From Corynebacterium pelargi (GTDB taxonomy: Bacteria > Actinomycetota > Actinomycetes > Mycobacteriales > Mycobacteriaceae), in assembly GCF_014635485.1 (NCBI RefSeq), contig NZ_BMCX01000001.1:365634-429633 (forward strand): a stretch of 64,000 nt of DNA, read 5' to 3'. Made by a program: the position numbers and the translations under genes. Positions 10,451 through 20,700 of the stretch are shown one piece after another (within the stretch, counting starts at the first letter, position 1; each line of letters starts with the position of its first letter). The notes beneath the pieces are model-generated. The model was not told the DNA's origin. It ran no database searches and saw only the letters and a list, made by a program, of their open reading frames with translations.

Positions 10451-11548
10451 CTAGCGCTCGTCGGCAGCAAGCTGGCCACAGGCCGCGGCGATTTCTTGGC
10501 CTTTGGTGTCGCGAACGGTACACGGCACGCCCTGAGCAATCACCCGGCGGACGAACTCATCTTGACGTTCCTTCGGCGAGGCATCCCACTTGGATCCAGG
10601 CGTGGGGTTCAAAGGAATCAGATTCACATGCACCTTTGAGCCCAAGGCCTTATGCAATTTCTTGCCCAGCATATCGGCGCGCCATCCCTGGTCGTTGATG
10701 TCGCGAATCAGTGCATACTCAATAGAGACTCGCCTGCCCGATTGCTCTGCGTAGTAGGCGGCGGCATCGAGCACTTCTGCCACAGACCAGCGATTATTCA
10801 CTGGCACGAGTGTGTCGCGCAGCTCGTCGTCAGGCGTGTGCAAGGAGACGGCGAGAGTGACGGAGAGTTGTTCGTCGGCAAGCTTGCGAATAGCGGGCGC
10901 AAGCCCAACGGTAGACACCGTCACGTTGCGTTGAGAAATACCAAACCCGTCTGGCGCAGGCTGGGTAATCTGGCGCACCGCGCTTACTACTCGCTTATAG
11001 TTCGCCAGCGGCTCGCCCATACCCATGAAGACGATATTGCTCAGCCTGGAGCCTTCCTTTTCCATGGTGGCCGCAGCTTCGCGCACCTGGTCCACGATCT
11101 CGGCTGTGGAGAGGTTGCGGTCAAGCCCACCTTGGCCAGTGGCACAAAATGGACACGCCATGCCGCAACCAGCTTGCGATGAAATACACAGCGTGGCGCG
11201 GTTGGGGTAACGCATCAACACAGACTCAAGCAACGTGCCGTCGTGGAGACGCCATAGAGTTTTTTGGGTTTCTCCATCATCGGCGGCCACATTGCGCACC
11301 GGGGTCATCAGCGTGGGAAACAGTGCCTGCCGGACCTGCTCGCGGGCTGCTGCCGGCAAGTCGGTCATGGTGGAAGGATCTGCTTCTTTGCGCTCGTAGT
11401 AGTGCTTGGCTATCTGATTCGCGCGGAATTTGGGTAGACCGAGCTCAGCAAGTGCGTCGATGCGCTCTTGGGGGCTGAGATCGGCAAAGTGCTTCGGTGG
11501 CATGCCACGGCGCGGGGAGGAGAAATTTAGCTGAATGGGAGTTGCCAT
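10451..11548 (-). CDS. rlmN: Dual-specificity 23S rRNA A2503 / tRNA A37 C2-methyltransferase
   Basis: A 365-residue radical SAM enzyme that methylates C2 of adenosine 2503 in 23S rRNA and, in many bacteria, A37 of some tRNAs. The radical SAM cluster motif CGMACPFC is seen, followed by [10 protein letters not shown] and [10 protein letters not shown]. The C-terminal conserved Cys lies in [13 protein letters not shown]. The ATG chosen (11546-11548) gives MATPIQLNF; the frame continues upstream, but those residues do not look like RlmN. No strong ribosome binding site is visible. It is divergent from the LapA-domain gene and follows cdsA, as in other mycobacteriales genomes. Confidence 0.94.
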   Translation of the reverse strand: MATPIQLNFSSPRRGMPPKHFADLSPQERIDALAELGLPKFRANQIAKHYYERKEADPSTMTDLPAAAREQVRQALFPTLMTPVRNVAADDGETQKTLWRLHDGTLLESVLMRYPNRATLCISSQAGCGMACPFCATGQGGLDRNLSTAEIVDQVREAAATMEKEGSRLSNIVFMGMGEPLANYKRVVSAVRQITQPAPDGFGISQRNVTVSTVGLAPAIRKLADEQLSVTLAVSLHTPDDELRDTLVPVNNRWSVAEVLDAAAYYAEQSGRRVSIEYALIRDINDQGWRADMLGKKLHKALGSKVHVNLIPLNPTPGSKWDASPKERQDEFVRRVIAQGVPCTVRDTKGQEIAAACGQLAADER

Positions 11549-11692
11549 GATGATGGCTATTGTGTCATCTCGCGCCCAAGAGACCAACACCAAAGAACGT
11601 GCAGCAGCCGAGCACGCAATTTTGTACGTGCGAATGCTTCCAAGATCCTTGCCTATTAGCGCTAGCAATGTCCTTGGCGTTTAATAAAAGAC

Positions 11693-12058
11693 ATGGAAGA
11701 ACGTTTCGATGCACAGACCTCTCAGCCCTCAAGCACCAACGCGAATCAAGCTCCTGCAAGCCGCGAGATCACACCCCAGGAGCGCGATACCGCCCAGCAG
11801 CAGGACTCGAAGAAAGTAAAAGGTTCCCTTGCTGGTGGCACGTGGGTATCACTGATCATTGGCGCGCTGCTGATGATCGTGCTGTTGATTTTTATCATGC
11901 AAAACCAAGACCAGGTTGATCTTCAGTTCTTCGCCTGGAATTTCTCGGTTCCTGTTGGCGTGGGATTCCTATTGGCCGCGATTGCCGGCGCTTTGATCAT
12001 GGCGATGGTCGGCATTATCCGCATGGTGCAATTGCGCCGACAGATCAAGAAGGGCTAA
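11693..12058 (+). CDS. LapA-domain (DUF1049) inner membrane protein
   Basis: A 121-residue protein with a Gln/Ser/Thr-rich hydrophilic N-terminus (about 45 residues) and two hydrophobic helices (about 51-70 and 85-107, around VSLIIGALLMIVLLIFIM and VGFLLAAIAGALIMAMVGII). The QNQDQVDLQFFAWNFSVPVG linker is the LapA/DUF1049 signature. In Gram-negative bacteria LapA works in LPS assembly; its role in an organism without LPS is unknown. The ATG lies only a few bases after a TTTAATAA patch, suggesting a very short leader. It ends at a terminator shared with cdsA. Confidence 0.8.
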   Translation: MEERFDAQTSQPSSTNANQAPASREITPQERDTAQQQDSKKVKGSLAGGTWVSLIIGALLMIVLLIFIMQNQDQVDLQFFAWNFSVPVGVGFLLAAIAGALIMAMVGIIRMVQLRRQIKKG

Positions 12059-12081
12059 TCCTCCCCTATTCCTTCAACACG

Positions 12082-12107
12082 AAAAGGCGGCCAGATGGCC
12101 GCCTTTT
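12082..12107. terminator. Bidirectional terminator between the LapA-domain gene and cdsA
   Basis: An 11 bp perfect inverted repeat, AAAAGGCGGCC (12082-12092) and GGCCGCCTTTT (12097-12107), encloses a 4-base loop. It lies between two convergent genes and carries A-tracts and T-tracts on both sides, so it can terminate both transcripts. Confidence 0.88.
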
Positions 12108-12120
12108 GGGTAGTTGATTC

Positions 12121-12999
12121 CTAGATTGTGGTGACGGTGCTGAGCACCAGCCAGGTCACCATCGCCGAAGGCAACATGCCGTCGAGGCGATCCATGATGC
12201 CGCCGTGGCCGGGAAGCAGGTTGGACATATCTTTGATGCCCAGTTCGCGTTTGAATTGTGATTCCACAAGATCACCGAGGGTTGCGCAAATAACGAGTCC
12301 CACGCCGAGAATCAGGCCCCACCACCAGACATAATCAAGCAGGAAGTAGACGGTGAGTGCGCCAGCGATTGCTCCGAAGAAGATTGAGCCGGCAAAGCCC
12401 TCCCAGGATTTCTTCGGGCTTACGGCAGGAGCCATGGGGTGTTTGCCAAACATCACCCCTGCGATATAGCCACCGGTATCAGAGGCAATCACGCACAGCA
12501 TGAAGGTGACGATGAACATCGCGCCAGAGGCTTGGTCTGTGCCGAACAGCGAGAGCATTGCCGCGAAACTGCCAAACAGTGGGATCCATGTGAGCACAAA
12601 GATGCCAACGGCTGTATCGCGAAGATAGTTCTTCGGCGGTGTTTTAGGCCCGTAGTGAAAGAGCCTGCCAAACATGAGGCACAGGGCTGCGGCTACGTAG
12701 GCAGAAACAAGCCCTTTGGTGCCAAAAGGCCAGCTCGACCACAACATGAGCTGCCCGCCTAGGATGAGCACCCAGCGTTGGACCAGGTAGCCGGCTTCGC
12801 TGAGCCTTGCGTGCACTTCCCAGGTGGCAAGGGCAATGGCCAGGGCTACCAGTGGGTACCAGCCGAAGGGAATGACGAAAATACACAGCAGCACGATGGC
12901 GCCAAGACCGACACCTACTCCGATGGCTGCTTTTAAGTCACGGCCTGCGGAGTTTCGGGGCTTGGGTAAGTGTTCCAGCCCTTTTGGTGGACGGTTCAT
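12121..12999 (-). CDS. cdsA: Phosphatidate cytidylyltransferase (CDP-diglyceride synthase)
   Basis: A 292-residue integral membrane enzyme that makes CDP-diacylglycerol from phosphatidate and CTP, the precursor of phosphatidylinositol, cardiolipin and phosphatidylglycerol. The CDS signature is near the C-terminus: SQFKRELGIKD followed by LPGHGGIMDRLD. Seven to eight hydrophobic helices are seen. It follows frr on the minus strand after a 157-base gap, in the conserved pyrH-frr-cdsA order. Confidence 0.95.
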   Translation of the reverse strand: MNRPPKGLEHLPKPRNSAGRDLKAAIGVGVGLGAIVLLCIFVIPFGWYPLVALAIALATWEVHARLSEAGYLVQRWVLILGGQLMLWSSWPFGTKGLVSAYVAAALCLMFGRLFHYGPKTPPKNYLRDTAVGIFVLTWIPLFGSFAAMLSLFGTDQASGAMFIVTFMLCVIASDTGGYIAGVMFGKHPMAPAVSPKKSWEGFAGSIFFGAIAGALTVYFLLDYVWWWGLILGVGLVICATLGDLVESQFKRELGIKDMSNLLPGHGGIMDRLDGMLPSAMVTWLVLSTVTTI

Positions 13000-13156
13000 G
13001 GCTCAAGGCTCCTGCTTGCTTTAGGGCGGCCCCCACGAGGCTGCGAGGGCGTGCCCTGAATAAGGTCTCGGTTGGGTCTATCTCTACCGATCAAGGGTGC
13101 GTGCAGCGTGCCCGCGAGCGACTTGCCCGGTGAGAAGGTGATGCACAGGAGGCGAA

Positions 13157-13714
13157 TTAAACCTCCATCAACTCCTGTTCCTTCTTGCTCACCAGCTCGT
13201 CGATCTGCCCGACGTAATTGGCAGTCACCTTATCCAGTTCTTTTTCAGCCGCCTGCACTTCGTCTTCGCCGGCGTCGCCATCCTTTTGGATCTTCTTAAG
13301 CTGATCCATGCCCTTGCGGCGAACATTGCGGATCGCAATCTTGCCGTCTTCGCCCTTGGACTTGGCCAGCTTTACCATGTCGCGGCGGCGTTCCTCAGTA
13401 AGCTGCGGAATGGTCACGCGCAGCACCTGGCCGTCGTTGGTGGGGTTGACGCCAAGATCCGAGTTACGGATTGCGTTTTCGATTTCACCCATCGAGGACA
13501 TCTCATAAGGCTTAATCAGCAGCATGCGCGCCTCAGGCACAGAGATGGTGGCCATCTGCGTAATGGGGGTAGGCACACCGTAATAGTCTGCGATCACGCC
13601 ATTGAACATGGCGGGGTTGGCGCGACCGGTACGGATATTGGTCATTTCATCGCGGGTGCGATCCACAGAGGTGGTCATGTGCTCTTCGCACTCAAAGAGG
13701 ACTTCGTCAATCAT
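13157..13714 (-). CDS. frr: Ribosome recycling factor
   Basis: A 185-residue protein that, with EF-G, splits the post-termination ribosome. The typical RRF features are present: the N-terminal [13 protein letters not shown] helix, [17 protein letters not shown]-like [11 protein letters not shown], and [13 protein letters not shown]. Length is standard. The start is ATG with AAGGA about 6 bases upstream. It lies 230 bases downstream of pyrH on the same strand. Confidence 0.97.
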   Translation of the reverse strand: MIDEVLFECEEHMTTSVDRTRDEMTNIRTGRANPAMFNGVIADYYGVPTPITQMATISVPEARMLLIKPYEMSSMGEIENAIRNSDLGVNPTNDGQVLRVTIPQLTEERRRDMVKLAKSKGEDGKIAIRNVRRKGMDQLKKIQKDGDAGEDEVQAAEKELDKVTANYVGQIDELVSKKEQELMEV

Positions 13715-13893
13715 GGCTCTTCCTTACAAGGACAGTCGTTGGTTGTTATTCGCTCTATATTTTTCTTAGCGCTGCGCTGGAACAATGGATCCCGCGCAGC
13801 CGTGCTCCAAAGGCAATCGCGCATTGCCGATGCACCTCATCACTGCCCTCCGAAGCCTGTGGGCTTGGAGGCTTGGGTACGTCGACAAGCGTC

Positions 13894-13917
13894 AAGGGGC
13901 AAGATGTTGCCCCTTTT
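13894..13917. terminator. Hairpin in the pyrH-frr interval
   Basis: A 9 bp inverted repeat (AAGGGGCAA at 13894-13902 and TTGCCCCTT at 13907-13915) with loop GATG lies 28 bases beyond the pyrH stop. On the minus strand the stem ends in CTT and is not followed by a T-run, so it may be a weak terminator, an attenuator or an mRNA-end stabiliser. A GCTTNTCGACG word is directly adjacent (13880-13890). Confidence 0.55.
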
Positions 13918-13944
13918 CACCCTAAGCAAAGTGCTCTTAGCGTA

Positions 13945-14670
13945 TCAGGATTGCACCAGCGTTCCGATGCGTTCACCCGAAACTGCTCGAGCAATATTGC
14001 CCTGGGTAAGCAAATTGAATACCAAAATGGGCATATTGTTATCCATGCACAGGCTAAAGGCGGTGGCGTCGGCAACCTTGAGGTTCTTCTCAATCACCTC
14101 GCGTGGGGTGATCTCCGTGTAGAGCTCCGCATCGGGGTTGGTGCGGGGGTCATCGGAGTACACACCATCGACGGCCTTGGCCATCAACAGCACCTCGCAG
14201 CCGATTTCCAGTGCGCGCTGAGCGGCGGTGGTGTCGGTGGAGAAATACGGCATACCCATACCGGCACCGAAGATGACCACGCGGCCTTTTTCCAGGTGGC
14301 GATCGGCGCGAAGCGGCAGGTATGGCTCTGCAACCTGGGCCATATTAATAGCGGTTTGCACGCGGCAATCAATGCCTTCTTGCTGCAAGAAATCCTGCAA
14401 TGCCAGGCAATTCATCACGGTGCCGAGCATGCCCATGTAGTCCGAACGGGAGCGATCCATGCCGCGCTGCTGCAACTGTGCGCCGCGGAAGAAGTTGCCG
14501 CCACCGATGACCACTGCGACTTCCACACCAGATTTCGCGACCTCAGCAATTTGGCGAGCAACATTTTGTACCACGTCAGGGTCAATGCCGACTTCCCCTC
14601 CGCCGAACATCTCGCCACCTAGTTTGAGCATGACGCGCTTATAGGCGGTGCGGTTTTCTGCACTGTTCAC
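13945..14670 (-). CDS. pyrH: UMP kinase (uridylate kinase)
   Basis: A 241-residue amino-acid-kinase-fold enzyme that phosphorylates UMP to UDP with ATP and is usually regulated by GTP and UTP. The glycine-rich [10 protein letters not shown] near the start, [11 protein letters not shown], the UMP-binding [11 protein letters not shown] and [13 protein letters not shown] are all visible. The start is GTG (14668-14670) with AAGGAG 10 bases upstream. In most relatives it lies close after tsf; here an opposite-strand helicase-nuclease locus separates the two, so pyrH must be driven from within the 257-base interval at 14671-14927. Confidence 0.96.
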   Translation of the reverse strand: MNSAENRTAYKRVMLKLGGEMFGGGEVGIDPDVVQNVARQIAEVAKSGVEVAVVIGGGNFFRGAQLQQRGMDRSRSDYMGMLGTVMNCLALQDFLQQEGIDCRVQTAINMAQVAEPYLPLRADRHLEKGRVVIFGAGMGMPYFSTDTTAAQRALEIGCEVLLMAKAVDGVYSDDPRTNPDAELYTEITPREVIEKNLKVADATAFSLCMDNNMPILVFNLLTQGNIARAVSGERIGTLVQS

Positions 14671-14927
14671 GGTGAATGGACTCCTTTGTTATTGAGGTTG
14701 CTGCGCAAAGGGCAGCGAATTCGGGCACCAGTTTACAGTGCTTTGCTTTGAGCTTATCGACGTCCCAAGTGGCCGTGTTCAACGTCACCAGAGCCAAGAA
14801 GCCGCCAAAAAAGGAACAGGTGTTCGATTCTTTCGGGGGTTTATCGGAGGTAGCCAGGTAACCTATGTACTAGTTCAAAGCCCATGCACAGCCCCCAGAG
14901 GCTGAAGATCGACGCCAAGGTAACACG

Positions 14928-17729
14928 ATGAAGCAATCGCTCAACGCAGCTTTAGAATCCATCCGCCAAGCACACCCCGAGGCTGAGATCGTGGTGCTCT
15001 GTGGCCAACATGCCCGCGACGATGTGATCACTGAGATCAGCAAGGCTGGGGCCTGGGCCGGGGTGCAGGTCAGCGGGATCCGTCAGTACTTAATGGAATC
15101 CGGGCGCTTTTTAGCACCTCGCCGCCCGCTGCAACTTCGCGATGTAGCCGTCAAAGTTACCGCCGCGCTCCAAGACGATGCAGAAGAAACCGAGTTCCAC
15201 CGCCAAGCTATCAATGATGAGGCGGTTACTCGCGAAGCGCTTGCCGACGCCGTGCTGGCCCTGCTGAACCTGCCCAAACAGCGCCGCGACGCCCATGGTG
15301 ATACCCGCCTGCCTGCTGCCGTAGCCAAACTTGCGCACACAATCGGCGAGGAATGCGCAACACAGTGGTTCACCTTGCCCGATGTGGCTGAATTCCTAAT
15401 TGAGCGCGCCCCCGAGCGCGGAACGCAATTTGTCTTAGCCGGCGACATTGCCTTTGACACGCTAAGCGAATGGTTTATCGAGCAGCTTCCCAATGATGCC
15501 CTGCACCGGGTGGAATTCCCCGCGGTAACTGAAAAGACCGTAGTTGAGCACCACAGTTTCGTCTCTGATGGCGACGAAGCAGACTTTGCAGCAGCGCAGG
15601 TACTAGAAGCAGTAGCCAATGGTGTACCGCTGCACGCCATCGCGATAGCCTACTGCAGCCACAGCCAGATGGGGACACTGCACCAGGCACTAGAACGCGC
15701 CGGCATTCCTTTTAGCGCACTCAATCCGCACACCTGGGCCCAAGAGCCCTTTGCCCGCGGAATTCGACAACTGCTCTTGCTGGACCCCACGCTTATGCCG
15801 CGGCCTGAAATCGCTGCATTGCTTGCCTCCGGAATCCTCAAAGATGCCCCGAGCATGAGCGCCTTCGACTTCGCCTCCCGTGGGCTTGCCACCCTGAACC
15901 AGGGTGAGGATTGGATCGAAGAAGCAGATGAACACGAGACAGTGGCGGAGATCAAACGTTTTGTTCATGACTTGGCACAGCAACTGGAAGCACTCCACCA
16001 AGCTGAAAGCTTGGCAGGCCTTGCCGAGGCACTCGGTGAGCTTCGTGGATCCCTGCTGCGCAAGATGAATGCAGAAGAGCAGGCATTTTTCAATCGACTG
16101 CTCGACACCATGCGCCAACACCAACTTGATGCCAGCGCGGTGATGCTCGCCGAGCTCAGCGATCAAGCTCTCCGCACCCCCTTAGCCTCCACCCAACAGG
16201 GCATGGTGCAACTCACTAGCCTCGAAGGCTTGGTGGGTCGATCCCTGCAACTCTGCATCGTGTGCGGGGCCAGTGATGATGCACTTCCCGGATCGCTCGG
16301 AACCAACGCTGCCATCACCCCCGAGCAGTCCGGCAACACTTCCAAGGCATTCCTGGATCGGCGCGAACGCGCCTTCCGTCACGCACTCACTGCCTCGAGC
16401 AGGGTGCTGGTTAGCCATCCGCGCAGCTTGCTTAAGGGATCTGCAGTGGTGGAACGCTCCCCCTGGGCCGATGGCGAAATACAGCATCACGGCCCGTTGA
16501 TTGAAGAATGGCACCAGGCTAAAGCGCTGCCGGCAACCGAGTTTGATCTCAACCTGCTCGCAGGTGGTCTTGGGGCTGAGACCAAAGACCAGGTGCAGCG
16601 CTTCACGCACACCATGCTGGCCCGCCACGAAGGCGAATGGGCAGGCGATGGCGCTGCCTTTAATGGTTGGATCGGCCCAGGCTATAGCAAGGCGGTACTG
16701 GAACAGCAGCTATCGACCTCCGCGCTTGAGCTTTTTACCCAAGATCCGCTCGTGTTCTTTATCGAGCGCATCCTTGGCCAAAGGGTATTAGAGGATTCCT
16801 TTGGTGCTGCCGAGATCGATGCCCGAGATCGCGGCACCGTCTACCACCGCGTGTTTGAACGCTGGATCCGCGAAATGTGGCTCGATGTCGCCTCCCTGAA
16901 GCACCGCTATAGCGATGTGGACTTCAATGCAGGCGTGCTGCGCATGCGCGAGATCGCGGTGGAAGAGCTCGATGCACGCCGCGATTCCTCCATCCCAGAC
17001 GTCATGTGGCAGGCCTTCCAATCTGAGGTGCTGCGAATCAGCGATGCCTTTGTCAAACTCGAAATCGCACGATCAAAAACATGGCGACCTATTGGTGTTG
17101 AGGTGCCGTTTGGTCGCGTCCACGACGCCGCCGATTCGCCACCGTTGAAGATCCCTTTGGACAATGGGCACACCCTCACCCTTGGTGGCGTGATCGACCG
17201 TGTTGATCTGCACATCGACCACGAAAGCCAGCAAGCAGTGCTCGCCGTCCTAGACTACAAATCCGGCAACCCCCAAAAGTACAAGGCGGCGTTCAGCGGC
17301 GACGAGTACACGGGCAATGCCAAACACGGCTATCGCTTCCAGCTCGCTGCCTATGGTGAAGCCATCCGACAGGCCTTGGCAGGAGCAATCACGGAAGGCC
17401 CACTGGCAGAGCTAGCCAAGGAAGTAGCCAAGATCAACGTCAATGGCTACCCAATCACCATTACCTCGGGCTACCTCTTCTTCCTCAATGAGGACTTCGA
17501 GCTCATCCGGATTATCTACGACGCCAACGCGCAGGCGGAACTAGAACACCGGCTGAACAAGATCACCTCGTTTATTGCCGAGGGTGCTTTCCCGCCTTAT
17601 GAGATTTCGGGCAATCCGATCATGAATGAACGCGCCGTGCGCCTTGGAGCCAGCACAGCCGCCGCCGCATCCAAACTGCAATTGTTGGGGTTCACCCCGC
17701 TTGACATCGCCGAAGACCAGGAGCAATAA
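14928..17729 (+). CDS. AddB-like PD-(D/E)XK nuclease/helicase-like subunit
   Basis: A 933-residue protein resembling the AddB subunit of helicase-nuclease complexes that process DNA ends. The N-terminal two thirds look like a helicase-type fold, but no Walker A motif (GxGKT/S) was found. The C-terminal nuclease domain carries the RecB-like pattern RDRGTVYHRVFERW (conserved His), VIDRVDLH (Asp), VLDYKSGNP (Asp..Lys) and FQLAAYGEA. The Cys-Pro entry to the nuclease domain typical of Fe-S AddB is replaced by QDPLVFFIE, and the cysteine cluster at the C-terminus is missing, so no [4Fe-4S] cluster is expected. ATG with AAGG 7 bases upstream. It overlaps no gene and is followed one base later by its partner. 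The AddB assignment is by architecture; a RecC- or AdnA-like role is possible. Confidence 0.8.
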   Translation: MKQSLNAALESIRQAHPEAEIVVLCGQHARDDVITEISKAGAWAGVQVSGIRQYLMESGRFLAPRRPLQLRDVAVKVTAALQDDAEETEFHRQAINDEAVTREALADAVLALLNLPKQRRDAHGDTRLPAAVAKLAHTIGEECATQWFTLPDVAEFLIERAPERGTQFVLAGDIAFDTLSEWFIEQLPNDALHRVEFPAVTEKTVVEHHSFVSDGDEADFAAAQVLEAVANGVPLHAIAIAYCSHSQMGTLHQALERAGIPFSALNPHTWAQEPFARGIRQLLLLDPTLMPRPEIAALLASGILKDAPSMSAFDFASRGLATLNQGEDWIEEADEHETVAEIKRFVHDLAQQLEALHQAESLAGLAEALGELRGSLLRKMNAEEQAFFNRLLDTMRQHQLDASAVMLAELSDQALRTPLASTQQGMVQLTSLEGLVGRSLQLCIVCGASDDALPGSLGTNAAITPEQSGNTSKAFLDRRERAFRHALTASSRVLVSHPRSLLKGSAVVERSPWADGEIQHHGPLIEEWHQAKALPATEFDLNLLAGGLGAETKDQVQRFTHTMLARHEGEWAGDGAAFNGWIGPGYSKAVLEQQLSTSALELFTQDPLVFFIERILGQRVLEDSFGAAEIDARDRGTVYHRVFERWIREMWLDVASLKHRYSDVDFNAGVLRMREIAVEELDARRDSSIPDVMWQAFQSEVLRISDAFVKLEIARSKTWRPIGVEVPFGRVHDAADSPPLKIPLDNGHTLTLGGVIDRVDLHIDHESQQAVLAVLDYKSGNPQKYKAAFSGDEYTGNAKHGYRFQLAAYGEAIRQALAGAITEGPLAELAKEVAKINVNGYPITITSGYLFFLNEDFELIRIIYDANAQAELEHRLNKITSFIAEGAFPPYEISGNPIMNERAVRLGASTAAAASKLQLLGFTPLDIAEDQEQ

Positions 17730-17730
17730 C

Positions 17731-20700
17731 GTGGTGCAACAACCAGATCCCAACAACATGGACAATTTCAACCGTCACCTGATTACGAACCAGGTTGATG
17801 AATCCATCTTTGTCGAGGCAGGTGCCGGCTCCGGCAAAACCTTCCAACTGGTCAGCAGAATCATCACGTTGGTTATCGAACGCGGCGTGCCAATCTCGCG
17901 CATTGTGGCCATCACCTTCACCGAATCCGCCGCAGCGGAGCTGGTTACACGCCTGCGACGCAACTTCGCTGAGATCGCCCAAACCGGCCAATTAGATATC
18001 AAGCACGCCAGCGCACGCACCTTCTCCGATGTTGAGCAGGCCAAACAACGCGCCAGCGAAGCCCTTGAAGCGCTCCCTGGCGCTGCGATCGAAACGCTGC
18101 ACTCCTTTTGCATGCGCATTCTCAAGATCTTCCCGCTTGAGGCAGGCTTGCCACCAAGGGTGGAAAAGTCCAATGATTTGCTTGCCGACGTCGCCAGCGC
18201 CGAGCGCATTAGCGACACCCTCGCGCTGCTGAGCGCGTCCATGCAGGGGCACGCAGAGACCACCAAGCTCGTCGACGCCCTACCCGTTCCTGTCAGCGGC
18301 GCGGATCTGCGCGGCGCACTCGAATGCCTGACCGCTCATGAAGTCCGCGTCAACCAACTTGGCAATGTTGTGGGGTGGATGGATGCGCACTGGGGTGAAC
18401 TCGACCAAACTCTGATCGAACCGATCCACCCAGGTGGTCACCTCACCGTGGATTACCTGCGTGGCATGCTCCAACGCGTAGAAGAACTCGCAGGGTTGTG
18501 CACTAACCCCGCGGACAAGCTCTTTATGAACGTGGTGGCTCCCCTCCACGGCGAGTTACTTCGCCATTTGGAAGACGGGGCACATCCAGAGCGCTTTGTA
18601 GAGCCTCGCATGGATTTCCGCGGCGGTGCTGCCAAGCACTGGAATGGGATGTCACCTCAGCAGGTCAAAGACACCATCCGGGATGAGCTCCACAATCTAG
18701 AGATCAAGCGCCTAGGCCCAGTCCACCGCGCATTGACCCAGGTCCGTGCCGTCTTGGCGGCCCGCACCGTAGAGCTTGCACAGCAGCGCTGTCGCACCGG
18801 CATGATCGAATTCCACGACATGATCTATCTGGCCCAGCGTCTGGTGCGTAAGCCGGAGATCGCTCAAGCCTTACACGAGCGCTTCCACACCATCTGCGTG
18901 GATGAATTCCAAGACACCGACCCAGCCCAGCTTGAGATCCTCGAACATATCGCTCGGGGTGCTGGGCAACACCCGAGCCCCGGCAAGCTGTTCTTAGTTG
19001 GTGATCCCAAGCAGTCCATCTATCGCTTCCGCAACGCGGACTTGGATACCTACATGCACGCCCGAGAGAACTTTCCCTCTTATGGCGAGCAGGGCCACAG
19101 CGTCGTGCACTTGGCCAACAATTTCCGCTCAGCGCCAGCAGTTGTCGATGGCGTGAACCTGATGTTCGGAGAACTGTTCGCCCAAGCTGCCCACACGGCC
19201 GAAAAGTCGGAGCAGGCCCCAAGTGCAGTGGATTATGTGCCGATGGAGTACCCGGATTCATCCGGGGACCGGCCAGGCCAGGTGTTGATCCTGCGCAATG
19301 AAGAAGCCGTAGAGGCTATCGGCACCATGGGCTCAGACAGCAGCCCACACCGCGAAATTGAGATGGCCGATATTGCCTCGTTGATCAAGGCGACCATGGC
19401 TAATGAATTTGGCGAGTACCTCAAGGACGCCCCGGGAGGCACTGCCCCGCTGGAGTTGGAAGACATCGCCATCCTGGTGCCCACGCACACCATCGCGCGC
19501 CGCGTGATCGATCTCCTTATAACCGAGGGCATTCCCTATGTCTCTGAAGGCTCGACTCAACTCTTCAACGCCCCAGAGATCAATGAGCTGCTCACCGTGC
19601 TGCGCGCCATCGCGGACCCAGCCGATAAGTTCACCCAAGTTGCTGCGCTACGCTCGGCCATCCTCGGCTGCAGCGACCGCGAACTAGCCCAGTATCACCA
19701 GCTAGATGATCCTCCAGCAGATCACCCGGTGTCACAAGCAAAAACGTGGCTACAGCAGCAACACCTGCGAACTCGGAAAGTGCCACTGCATGTGTTCATG
19801 GCAGAGCTGGTGCAATCCTCCGCGGTGCGCGAGGCATTAGCATCCGATCACAGCCAGCGCGCGAACTTACCTCGTGTGAGCCTGCTGCTGCAGATTACAG
19901 AGGAATTCGTTGCAAGCACCGGCCTTGGTTTGCGGGAATTCGTGCACTGGGCTGAACAGCAAGCCGCAAGTTCCCAAGGTGTGGCGGAACCGGTGTTAGA
20001 CAATGGCACCAAGGGCGTCCGCGTGATGACGATTCACCGCTCCAAGGGCCGCGAGTTCCCCATGGTGATTATGGCCGGCATGGCGCACCACAAGTCGCAT
20101 CAAGTGCCGGCGCAAGGCCTAGACAAGCAGAGCCAAGTGCTCGAGTTCAAGCTGGGCAGCTTCACCACTGCCGGCTATGAGGCCATGTACGAATACGAAA
20201 AGCTCGCGGCTCAATTTGAGGCGATCCGCCTGCTGTACGTAGCTGCCACCCGAGCACGCAATACTTTGGCCATTCCGCTGGAACTTGCGTTGAAATCCAA
20301 AGGCAAAGCCTCTACGAAGTTCTACGGGGCCATGTTGTATGACGCCATCCAAAACATCCCCCACCACTTGCCAATGGTCAGTGCTGATAAGTTGCCTGGT
20401 GGCAGTCAGACACTGGCAAAAGACACGCAGGCACCCCAGGAGCTGGACTTTGATCAGGCACAGCGTCACGTGGCCAACCTGCAAGAACACCTTGCTCGCG
20501 CCGCGCAGCAGGCGCCGAGAATTTCGGTGACCGCCATCGCCCACGCTGAAGAAGTCGCCGAGCCCGAGGCAGAACAGGTCACTTCGGCAACGCTTGCCAC
20601 CGGCGCGAGGTTACGCGCATTGCTGGCAAACGGGCACGATGGCCACACCAAGATTCATGGCAATACCGAGCTAAAAACAGCCGGTGGTACGGCCTTTGGT

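Noticed and set aside
14676..14861. A 61-codon frame upstream of the AddB-like gene
   Set aside because: It has no clear ribosome binding site, sits in the divergent promoter region of pyrH, and its product resembles nothing.
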